NCBI GenBank assembly: GCA_964609245.1
Contig: CAZSSB010000001.1
Span: forward strand, 1 to 64,000
Source of the DNA: JAFGCY01 sp964609245
GTDB taxonomy: Bacteria; 4484-113; JAFGCY01
Length of the DNA: 64,000 bases
Direction of reading: 5' to 3'
Positions 34,644 to 41,392 of the stretch are shown one piece after another (position 1 is the first letter of the stretch; the number at the start of each line of letters is the position of its first letter). The notes beneath the pieces are model-generated. The model did not search any database. It was not told where the DNA came from and saw nothing but the letters and a program-made list of their open reading frames with translations. Both the position numbers and the translations under genes were made by a program.

Positions 34644-34715
34644 TAGCCCCAACGGGAATCGAACCCGTCCCTCCACCTTGAAAGGGTGGTGTCCTAACCG
34701 ATAGACGATGGGGCC
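34644..34715 (-). tRNA. tRNA-Glu (anticodon TTC), copy 2
   Basis: A 72-base cloverleaf on the minus strand, the counterpart of 28593-28664. Anticodon arm CCACC-CTTTCAA-GGTGG. The discriminator is A here (G in copy 1) and the T-loop reads TTCGATT. The seven-base spacer to the next tRNA, ACGGCCC on the plus strand, is identical in both copies. Confidence 0.93.
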
Positions 34716-34722
34716 ACGGCCC

Positions 34723-34795
34723 TGCGCCATGCAGGATTCGAACCTGCGACCCCCTGATTAAAAGTCAGATGCTCTGCCAACTGAGCTAATGGCGC
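34723..34795 (-). tRNA. tRNA-Lys (anticodon TTT), copy 2
   Basis: A 73-base cloverleaf on the minus strand with a fully paired acceptor stem GCGCCAT/ATGGCGC, anticodon arm TCTGA-CTTTTAA-TCAGG (TTT), T-arm GCAGG-TTCGAAT-CCTGC and discriminator A. It is transcribed ahead of tRNA-Glu. This is the intact parent form of the TCT-bearing gene at 28672-28744. Confidence 0.95.
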
Positions 34796-34864
34796 CTGGT
34801 AAGCTGGCCATTATACCCGACAAGACGGCGGGTTCATTCCCGCCCGCGACGGGCCCCTGGGGGC

Positions 34865-34891
34865 TTGACGGCGCTCTGGCTGTGCTATAAT
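34865..34891 (+). promoter_or_regulatory. Probable promoter of secG
   Basis: TTGACG at 34865-34870 and TATAAT at 34886-34891 with a short 15-base spacer; the leader to the ATG is 20 bases and includes GGAG. Confidence 0.6.
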
Positions 34892-34911
34892 CCCCCGCGC
34901 GGAGAACCCCT

Positions 34912-35154
34912 ATGACGCATCCGATCGTACTGGTACTGCAGATCATCGCGCTGCTCGCGGTGGTCGGCATCATCGGCATCACGCTGGCGCTCAACACCAA
35001 GAGCGAGGGCCTGGGCGCCGCGATTACGGGCGCTTCGGACACCTACCGCGGCGCCGTCGGCGTCGAGGAGCAGAAGCGCAAGCTGCTCAGCTACCTGAGC
35101 TACGCCTTCGTCGGGCTGAGCTTCCTGATCGCCCTGCTGGGCACCTGGCTCTAA
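34912..35154 (+). CDS. secG: Preprotein translocase subunit SecG
   Basis: An 80-residue inner-membrane protein of the Sec translocon. Two membrane helices at about residues 5-27 and 57-78 flank a cytoplasmic loop with the SecG-like stretch SEGLGAAITGASDTYRG and the RKLL segment before the second helix. The length is normal for SecG. ATG at 34912 follows CGGAGAACCCCT, and a TATAAT element lies 20 bases upstream. It stands alone, divergent from the tRNA pair. The many signal-peptide proteins in this window would be its clients. Confidence 0.85.
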   Translation: MTHPIVLVLQIIALLAVVGIIGITLALNTKSEGLGAAITGASDTYRGAVGVEEQKRKLLSYLSYAFVGLSFLIALLGTWL

Positions 35155-35250
35155 GCGGCCGGCCGTCCGCAATCAGCCTCCCGACCGTCCCGTGGCGCGC
35201 TGCCGTGCGGCGCCGCTCGCGCTCGAACTAGGCTAGACTGTTGGCGGCTG

Positions 35251-36153
35251 ATGCATACGCGACTCGCAGCCGGAGTGGTGATCGCGGCGCTGCTGCTGAG
35301 TGCCGGCGGCGCGCGGGCCGTCGAGGCGGACCTGGGCGATCCCGATACCTATGCCTACGCGCAGCGCTACCTGCTGCTGCAGCTCAATCAGCTGCGCGGA
35401 CGCGAGGGCGCCCCGCGGGTGGAGCTGGACCCGCTGGCCTGCCAGGCCGCCAAGCAGCACGCCGCCGAGATGCTCAGTGGCCGTTTCTTAAGCCACTGGG
35501 ACCGCCGGGGGCTGAAACCGACGCGGCGCTACAACCTGCTGGGGGGCTTTCACGCCCTGGGCGAGAACGTCTACCGCCAGCGCGGCGGGGGCGGCAGCCT
35601 GGAGGAGCGGCTGCAGCTGATGCTCGACACGCTGCTGCAGAGCGAGGGTCACCGCGAGACGATGCTCGGCGCGCAGTACACCCACGTGGGGCTGGGCTTC
35701 GCGCTGAGCGACGACGGCCGCGACTTCTACGGGGTCCAGGAGTTCATCGTGCGCGTCGGCGGTGAATACCGGTGTCCGCTCGACGCCCGGGTCGGCGAGA
35801 CGGTGGAGTTCAGCGGCCGCTTCGATCCGCGGGTCTTCGGCCTCGCCTGCCTGGTCGTCGGCTACGAAGAGCTGCCCGAGCCCCGCAATCGTGAATGGCT
35901 GAGCCGGACCGGCAGCTACCGCGACGCCGACAAGTTGGTGGCGGGCTATGCGCCGGATGCGCTCGAGAGCTTCGAGGGTCTGGAGACCTTTCACGATATC
36001 GAGGTCGACGGCCGGCAGGGCTGGTTCAGCTGTCCGGTACTGCTGGACTACAAGGGCAAGGAGGGGCTTTACTACCTGTTTGTGTGGCTGACCCGGCGTC
36101 AGACGGGCGAGGCGGTGCTGGCGGCGGTGGCCGCGGTGGAGGTCCGGGAGTAG
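35251..36153 (+). CDS. Secreted CAP/SCP-domain protein
   Basis: A 300-residue exported protein. The signal peptide ends around residue 23 (LLLSAGGARAVEA). Residues about 35-170 form a CAP domain: LNQLRGREGAPRVELDPLAC, KQHAAEMLSGRFLSHW, GENVYRQ, LLQSEGHRETML and THVGLGFAL, covering the usual His/Glu tetrad positions. Residues about 175-298 are an added beta-rich region (GETVEFSGRFDPRVFG) with no match I recognise. Bacterial CAP proteins are extracellular and mostly uncharacterised. It follows secG with 96 bases between and may have its own promoter (TAGACT at about 35233). Confidence 0.83.
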   Translation: MHTRLAAGVVIAALLLSAGGARAVEADLGDPDTYAYAQRYLLLQLNQLRGREGAPRVELDPLACQAAKQHAAEMLSGRFLSHWDRRGLKPTRRYNLLGGFHALGENVYRQRGGGGSLEERLQLMLDTLLQSEGHRETMLGAQYTHVGLGFALSDDGRDFYGVQEFIVRVGGEYRCPLDARVGETVEFSGRFDPRVFGLACLVVGYEELPEPRNREWLSRTGSYRDADKLVAGYAPDALESFEGLETFHDIEVDGRQGWFSCPVLLDYKGKEGLYYLFVWLTRRQTGEAVLAAVAAVEVRE

Positions 36154-36233
36154 CACCGGGCACGAGTTGGCCAGATATGCGGCGCTCCGGGTTGCGCAGG
36201 TGCATTCGCTAAGGTAGAATGTATAGCGCTGGA

Positions 36234-36314
36234 GGCTGGTGCAACGCAGCAACCGGCCAACAGGTAAAACTTTCTCCAACATTCCGGACGCGAAGGGTGG
36301 CGGAAGCCACCCTT
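36234..36314 (+). ncRNA. Structured leader candidate upstream of the quinone oxidoreductase gene
   Basis: Two strong local structures in a row: GGCTGGT...ACCGGCC (36234-36258) and a perfect nine-pair hairpin AAGGGTGGC-GGAA-GCCACCCTT (36293-36314) followed by TGTCTT, which could act as a terminator. The spacing of hairpin, linker and terminator-like hairpin recalls a riboswitch or attenuator, but I cannot match it to a known class. It may simply terminate the CAP-domain gene. Confidence 0.3.
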
Positions 36315-36438
36315 TGTCTTATCCGGAGCCGGTGCCGCGGCGGTGCAGGCGACCAGTCCGCCGGCGGCGATACGATAGCGCCCGCGTTTTCGCAGTACTA
36401 TTGGCACAGAGCCTACTCAGGTTGCTGGGGAGTATGCG

Positions 36439-37464
36439 ATGCGGGCAATCGTGGTTGAACAGCCGGGCGGCGCCGAGGTCCTTCAGGTGCGCGACGACCA
36501 GCCGCTGCCGGAGCCCCAGGCGGGCGAGGTGCGCGTGCGCGTGGCCTACGCGGGGCTGAACTTCTTCGACGTGCTGCAGCGCGGGGGGCGCTACCTGCGC
36601 AAGCCGAAGTACCCAATGATCCTGGGCGGCGAGGTCAGCGGCGTGGTCGACGCCGTCGGCGGGGACGTGCACCACCTGACCGCGGGCCAGCCCGTCTGCG
36701 CCCTGACCGGCAATGCCGGCGGCTACGCCGAGTACGCCGTCGTGGACGCCGAGGCGGTCATCCCGCTGCCGAGCAACATGTCGCTCAAGCTGGCGGCGGC
36801 CTATCCGCTGCAGGTGCTGACGGCCTGGGGGGTGCTGAACCTGAGCGGGAAGGCCCATCACCCCGGCGAATGGACGCTGGTCCACGCCGCGGCGGGCGGG
36901 GTGGGGACCATCCTCTGCCAGCTGGCGCGCGATGCCGGCAACCTGGTGATCGGCACGGCGGGCAGCGACGAGAAGTGCGAGCACGCCCGCAGATACGGCG
37001 CGCAGTGGGCGCTGAACTACAAGGACGACGGCTGGCCGCTGAGGGTGCGCGAGATCACCGGCGGCCACGGCGTGGACATTGTCTGCGACTCGGTTGGCCG
37101 CGCCACCCAGCAGGGCAACATGCGCTGCATCGCCAACTTCGGCCGCGTGGTGATCTTCGGCTACGCCTCGGGCGAGCCGAAGTACGACATGAACGTGCTG
37201 TGGGGCCGCAGCGCCGGCATCACCACCTACGGGCTCTACCACCACGTGGTCCACGAGACCATCACCAAGCGCAGCATCCGCGAGACGCTGCCGCGGGTGA
37301 TCAACGGCGAGCTGAAGCTGCCGATCGGCGGGGTCTATCCGCTGGATCAGGTGGCCGCGGCGCACGAGGCGCTGGAAGGCCGCCAGACGGTCGGCAAGCT
37401 GCTGCTGGAGGTCGACGCCGGCATCCAGACCGGCCGCTACGCCGCGCCGGGCGGCGTGGTATAA
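36439..37464 (+). CDS. NADPH:quinone oxidoreductase / MDR-superfamily zinc-independent reductase
   Basis: A 341-residue medium-chain dehydrogenase of the quinone oxidoreductase group. The N-terminal GroES-like domain begins MRAIVVEQPGGAEVLQ and includes YAGLNFFDVLQRGGRY and GGEVSGVVDAVG. The NADPH-binding Rossmann motif is HAAAGGVGTILCQLA near residue 150. The catalytic zinc ligands of alcohol dehydrogenases are not seen, as expected. The ATG at 36439 begins the family N-terminus. The queD gene starts eight bases after its stop, so the two are probably co-transcribed; the functional link is unclear. Confidence 0.9.
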   Translation: MRAIVVEQPGGAEVLQVRDDQPLPEPQAGEVRVRVAYAGLNFFDVLQRGGRYLRKPKYPMILGGEVSGVVDAVGGDVHHLTAGQPVCALTGNAGGYAEYAVVDAEAVIPLPSNMSLKLAAAYPLQVLTAWGVLNLSGKAHHPGEWTLVHAAAGGVGTILCQLARDAGNLVIGTAGSDEKCEHARRYGAQWALNYKDDGWPLRVREITGGHGVDIVCDSVGRATQQGNMRCIANFGRVVIFGYASGEPKYDMNVLWGRSAGITTYGLYHHVVHETITKRSIRETLPRVINGELKLPIGGVYPLDQVAAAHEALEGRQTVGKLLLEVDAGIQTGRYAAPGGVV

Positions 37465-37472
37465 CGGCCGCG

Positions 37473-37853
37473 ATGCCGGAGCCGCGCTACACGGTGATCA
37501 AGGAGCAGGACTTCAGCGCCGCGCACTTCCTGCGCGAGTACCACGGCAAGTGCGAGCAGCTCCACGGCCACAACTACCGCGTGCGGGTCCACGTCGGCGC
37601 CGACGAGTTGGACTCCGAGGGCCTGGTGGTGGACCTAGTGGCGCTCAAGGCGGCGATGCGCGAGGTGATCGACCCGCTGGATCACACCTGCCTGAATGAG
37701 CTTGAGCCGTTCGCTCAGCTCAACCCGTCACTGGAGCACCTGGCGCGCTACATCGCGGAGGAAGTAGCAGCTCGCGTCGATGACAACCACGCGCGCGTGA
37801 TTCGCTGCGATGTCTGGGAAACCGACCGCAACTGCGCGGTCTACCGGCGGTAG
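37473..37853 (+). CDS. queD: 6-carboxy-5,6,7,8-tetrahydropterin synthase / PTPS family
   Basis: A 126-residue tunnelling-fold enzyme. Zinc ligands His18, His31 and His33 lie in SAAHFLREYHGKCEQLHGHN, with Cys27 as the expected catalytic cysteine. The downstream LDHTCLNEL and NPSLEHLARYI stretches are typical of QueD, the second queuosine-precursor enzyme, which converts dihydroneopterin triphosphate. The start ATG at 37473 lies eight bases after the oxidoreductase stop. No queC, queE or folE is in the window, so a role in another pterin pathway cannot be excluded. Confidence 0.9.
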   Translation: MPEPRYTVIKEQDFSAAHFLREYHGKCEQLHGHNYRVRVHVGADELDSEGLVVDLVALKAAMREVIDPLDHTCLNELEPFAQLNPSLEHLARYIAEEVAARVDDNHARVIRCDVWETDRNCAVYRR

Positions 37854-37855
37854 GG

Positions 37856-38740
37856 CTACTTCACGTACTTGCCCTTCACTACTTCGAGCTGGTCGATGCC
37901 GAACTGGGCGTCTTCCTTGGTGGCTTCGTCCTCCAGCTGCACCTTGAAGGTCCGGATTGCCTCGTCGTACAGCTCCTGCCCGCCCTCCTGGCCGCTGATC
38001 TCAAGCGCCAGACCCAGATAGCCCGCGCCCAGGATTACTGCGAAGGTGCTGCCCGCGCCGACCTCCGCCTCGGAGCCCTCGTCCTTGGCCGCCTGCTGGG
38101 CGTATTCCAGCGAGCGGGCGAAGCTGGCGGTCGCGTCCGGCCTGCCCAGGCTCAGCTGGTGCATGCCCTTGGCCCACCACGCCATCGACCTGGGGCCCGG
38201 CGGCTTCTTCAGTTCCTCGCGCCACCTGATGCAGTCCTCGGCGGCTTTCAGCCCGCGCTCGAAGTGGCGCGGCTCGCGCTGGGCCTCGTCGCCGGGCCAG
38301 CAGTCGGCCAGGTCCGCAGCCAGGTTGAAGCTGATCATGTTGGCGCCGTCGATCCGCTTGGCTTTGGTCTCGGCGTCTTCCGCGGCCTCGGCCTGGGCCA
38401 TGAACTCCGCGATGCCGGCATCGGCGACCTCGATCAGCAGGTCGAAGCTCTTGCCCTGGTAGTCCTCCATCGCGAGGCCCATGCGGGCGAAGGCATACAG
38501 CACGCGGCGCTGAAGCTCATCATCGAAACCCGCGATGAAGCCGATAACGCCGGCACTGCCGCCCGCCTCGGCGGCATCCTTCATCGCCGGCCAGTGCTGC
38601 TTGAAGAAGTCGGCCTGGTCCTGGTAGGTCTCCATCGGTGCGCCCCCGCTGTTTGGGTTATCCTCTGCCGCCAGTGTAGCGCAGGTCAGCGCCAGCAGGC
38701 AGCCGAGGATCAGGATAGTGCGACTCAGTATCGTTGGCAT
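37856..38740 (-). CDS. Secreted helical-repeat protein, unknown function
   Basis: A 294-residue protein with a signal peptide (LSRTILILGCLLALTCATLA, cleavage around residue 25). The mature part is almost all helical with a TPR-like pattern, for example TASFARSLEYAQQAAKDEG and LYDEAIRTFKVQLEDEATKE, and a segment about residues 45-110 rich in Asp/Glu/Ala. No catalytic motif. It is convergent with queD with only two bases between the stops. It probably binds another protein or envelope component; this is inference from fold type only. Confidence 0.72.
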   Translation of the reverse strand: MPTILSRTILILGCLLALTCATLAAEDNPNSGGAPMETYQDQADFFKQHWPAMKDAAEAGGSAGVIGFIAGFDDELQRRVLYAFARMGLAMEDYQGKSFDLLIEVADAGIAEFMAQAEAAEDAETKAKRIDGANMISFNLAADLADCWPGDEAQREPRHFERGLKAAEDCIRWREELKKPPGPRSMAWWAKGMHQLSLGRPDATASFARSLEYAQQAAKDEGSEAEVGAGSTFAVILGAGYLGLALEISGQEGGQELYDEAIRTFKVQLEDEATKEDAQFGIDQLEVVKGKYVK

Positions 38741-38807
38741 GTGCCGGCTATTGTAGCGTGCGCCGCGAGTGGGTCGAAGGGGTCGGTCCAGGACCAGCCC
38801 TGCATCT

Positions 38808-39150
38808 GGTAGCGGCGGGTTTCAACCCGCCGACATTTGAATCGCGGGGCTAAAGCCCCGCCTACCGGGGTGTTGGTAGCAGGGGGCTTCAGCCCCCTGA
38901 TTCCTGAAGCGCCGGACTGAGGTCCGGCCTACCGTCATTATCGTGGTAGCGGCGGGTTTCAACCCGCCGACATTTGAATCGCGGGGTTGAAACCCCGCCT
39001 ACCGGGGTGTTGGTAGCAGGGGGCTTCAGCCCCCTGATTCCTGAAGCGCCGGACTGAGGTCCGGCCTACCGTCATTCTCGTGGTAGCGGCTGGTTTCAAC
39101 CCGCCGACATTTGAATCGCGGGGCTAAAGCCCCGCCTACCGAGGTGTTGG
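38808..39150. repeat. Tandem 137-bp repeat made of four different palindromes
   Basis: Units start at 38808, 38945 and 39082 (third partial). Each unit holds, in order, CGGCGGGTTTCAACCCGCCG, GCGGGGCTAAAGCCCCGC, CAGGGGGCTTCAGCCCCCTG and GCCGGACTGAGGTCCGGC, joined by short linkers containing CTACCG. Related single hairpins occur at about 4730-4797. It lies in an otherwise gene-free stretch (38741-39170). Confidence 0.85.
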
Positions 39151-39170
39151 CAGCCCCGCCTGCCGGGATG

Positions 39171-39416
39171 CTACTCCACCGCCACGTAGCGGTAGCGGCG
39201 TGAGTAACGCTGCCGCTGGACGCGGTTGTCGTACTCCGGATAGGCCGTGCCGTAGTCCGGATAGAGCATGTAGTTGAAGTCCTCGTCGCCACCGCTCCAG
39301 ACGAAGATGCGCTCCTTGCCGTTGCGCGTCAGCGGATCGGCGCGCAGCACCTCCACCTCGCGCAGCGGCTGCGCGAGCTGCTCGTCATCCCAGTCGAATA
39401 GCCGGATTGCCTTCAT
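39171..39416 (-). CDS. Small hypothetical protein
   Basis: An 81-residue protein rich in Asp, Glu, Tyr and Arg (MKAIRLFDWDDEQLAQPLRE; ends RRYRYVAVE). ATG at 39416 has GGGGAAGAG upstream and is chosen over an earlier in-frame ATG at 39440. No signal peptide or membrane helix and no family I recognise. The good ribosome site and unbiased composition support a real gene. It lies between the palindrome array and a divergent membrane-protein gene. Confidence 0.6.
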   Translation of the reverse strand: MKAIRLFDWDDEQLAQPLREVEVLRADPLTRNGKERIFVWSGGDEDFNYMLYPDYGTAYPEYDNRVQRQRYSRRYRYVAVE

Positions 39417-39526
39417 GTGGCTCTTCCCCTTCGGCCACATAGTATATCAGCGGCGGGGGCTAGAATGGGCCCTGCGCCGCGCGGAACCCGGCGGCGGCGC
39501 GCAAGGTCGATCTGCTTGAGGGACTC

Positions 39527-40285
39527 GTGGCCAAAGACCCGTGGAAGCGCGCCTACGATATCGATCAGCTCAAGCTGGCGGGCACTGCGCAGCCCGGCCC
39601 GGCGCGGCCGCGATTCGGCCGGGGCCGCTCCCTGAGCAGCTGCAGCTGGCTGCTGATCGGGGCGCTGGCGCTGATCATCGCCGCCGCGGTGGTGCTGTAC
39701 TTCACCCGCGGCTGGTGGCTGCCGCGCGCGGCCGAGCCGGTGATCGAGGCGCTGGAGGAGGCAGTGCCCGCGGAGGTGCTGGACCTCGGCCCCAGCGTGG
39801 ACTGGCACGCCGTGGAGCGCGGGCTGGACGTGGAGCTGAGGCTGTTCGGCGACTACAACCTGTTCGTCGGCGCCACCCGTACCTGGGAGCCGGGTCTCAG
39901 CGTGATCTCGACCGGCCCGGACACCTGGCGGCTGAAGGCGCCGGGCGTGCTGATCTACGTCCAGGAGGGGCTGATCTGGACCTACGAGCTGGACCTCGGT
40001 GAGATCTACGCCGAGCCGCGCTGGGAGCAGTGGTGGCCCAGCCTGCGGGCGGCCGGGCTGACGCCGGACCTTGAGTGGGAGGACGTCACAGGCGAGCCCG
40101 AGCGGCCCCGCGGCCACAGCGAGCACGGCTACCGTGGCCCGCGCTCGACGCGCCTCAAGGACGGCTGGGCCTATCCGGTCTGGGTGCTGCACTTCAGCGA
40201 TGGGCGGCTTGCGCGCCTTGAAGGGGGCATCGACTTCGGCGTCGCCAGCGAAATGGGCCCCCAGGCCGGCGACGACGAGGACTGA
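39527..40285 (+). CDS. Membrane-anchored hypothetical protein
   Basis: A 252-residue protein starting with GTG at 39527 after GAGGGAC. Residues 1-35 are cytoplasmic and basic, about 40-60 form a membrane helix (WLLIGALALIIAAAVVLYF), and the rest is extracytoplasmic. That part looks beta-rich with many Trp residues (WTYELDLGEIYAEPRWEQWW; WAYPVWVLHFSDGRLARLEGG). No family recognised. The lipoprotein gene that follows starts 17 bases after the stop and has similar length and layout, so they may work together. Confidence 0.7.
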   Translation: MAKDPWKRAYDIDQLKLAGTAQPGPARPRFGRGRSLSSCSWLLIGALALIIAAAVVLYFTRGWWLPRAAEPVIEALEEAVPAEVLDLGPSVDWHAVERGLDVELRLFGDYNLFVGATRTWEPGLSVISTGPDTWRLKAPGVLIYVQEGLIWTYELDLGEIYAEPRWEQWWPSLRAAGLTPDLEWEDVTGEPERPRGHSEHGYRGPRSTRLKDGWAYPVWVLHFSDGRLARLEGGIDFGVASEMGPQAGDDED

Positions 40286-40302
40286 GCGGCGGGCGGGGTA
40301 GA

Positions 40303-40920
40303 ATGAGACCGATGGGCACGAGACTGACGATCCTGGTGCTGCTGGCCGCCGTGCTGACGATCACCGGCTGCCCCAGCAGCGAGGAGGGCGGCGGCGCGGA
40401 CTCCGGCTTCGAGCCCAGCGCGCCGATCCCCGCCCAGGGGCCCCTGCTCAGCTGGGCGGACCTTACGCTCGGGATGAGCAGCTTCGAGATCAGCCAGGTC
40501 TACAACGCCCCCGAGGGGCGCGGCGAGGACTTTACCCGCGTGCTCAAGGAGTACGGCAGCTCGATGACCCAGCTGATCGAGTTCGACCGCGCAGAGGGCG
40601 AGCCCGAGCGCGCGATCACCTGCGCGCTGTACCGCGACCAGCTGTTCATGCTGGTCGACCGCCGCGAGGGGCTCAGCGCCGAACAGGCCGAAGAGCTGCG
40701 CCAGCAGTGCATCGCGCTGTTCGGCGAGCCGGTCGACGAACCGGTGCCCGGCGCGCAGTGGAGCTGGGGCGGCCGCGACGGCGTGCAGGCGACGTTCACC
40801 CAGGACAACGCCAGCGAGCTGTACATGAGCGCCAACCTGGTGATCGAGCACGTGCCGACGCGCACCGCCTGGCACGCCTACAACGCCGCCTGGGAAGCCC
40901 GGCAGCAAGACGAGCAGTAG
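40303..40920 (+). CDS. Lipoprotein of unknown function
   Basis: A 205-residue lipoprotein with lipobox LTITGC, lipidated Cys near residue 23. After a flexible Gly/Ser/Pro segment the domain begins PLLSWADLTLGMSSFEISQVYNAP, which resembles the start of small envelope lipoproteins that sense or bind, followed by a beta-rich body. ATG at 40303 is used; ATG at 40312 is a possible alternative. It is probably in an operon with the membrane-anchored protein 17 bases upstream. The first assembly gap lies 77 bases downstream. Confidence 0.75.
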   Translation: MRPMGTRLTILVLLAAVLTITGCPSSEEGGGADSGFEPSAPIPAQGPLLSWADLTLGMSSFEISQVYNAPEGRGEDFTRVLKEYGSSMTQLIEFDRAEGEPERAITCALYRDQLFMLVDRREGLSAEQAEELRQQCIALFGEPVDEPVPGAQWSWGGRDGVQATFTQDNASELYMSANLVIEHVPTRTAWHAYNAAWEARQQDEQ

Positions 40921-41392
40921 GGCAGGCTTCCAGCCTGCCATGCCGCAAGCGGCAAGCGCAGGCGACAAGCACCAACCGGTGGGGCGGGCGTCCCGCCNNN
41001 NNNNNNNNNNNNNNNNNNNNNNNNNNNNNNNNNNNNNNNNNNNNNNNNNNNNNNNNNNNNNNNNNNNNNNNNNNNNNNNNNNNNNNNNNNNNNNNNNCCG
41101 CAAGCGGCAAGCGCAGGCGACAAGCACCAACCGGTGGGGCGGGCGTCCCGCCCGCCATTCCCGGTGTAGGGGCCGGACCCCGCCGCTACCGGACAAAGCC
41201 GATGGCGGGCGAGACGCCCGCCCCACCGAAGGCTTGGTGCCGAGCGCTGAATCCTGACCTCTGATCCCCGCTCCCCGCCGCGCTATAATACGCGCTTAGC
41301 CGCCGATGGCGGCGCCCCTGTTTGTTTCGCCGCGAGGAGGATGGTGTTGATCAGACTTGCCGGGCCAGTGCGCCTGGTGCGCGGAGCTGTGC
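40921..41392. other. Intergenic region with palindromes and assembly gap 1
   Basis: A GGCAGGCT-TCC-AGCCTGCC hairpin lies at 40921-40939. The 55 bases at 40943-40997 are repeated exactly at 41098-41152, on either side of 100 N. The gap is most likely a scaffolding artefact in which two contig ends overlap by 55 bases. After the gap there is another GC-rich palindrome and a TATAAT at 41284-41289 that may start smc transcription. Confidence 0.85.

Noticed and set aside
36234..36314. SAM or c-di-GMP riboswitch
   Set aside because: Fragments such as CAGCAACC and GGACGC look familiar, but the core order and pairing of those classes could not be completed.
38808..39150. CRISPR array
   Set aside because: The repeats are directly adjacent 137-bp units made of palindromes, without unique spacers, and there are no cas genes in the window.
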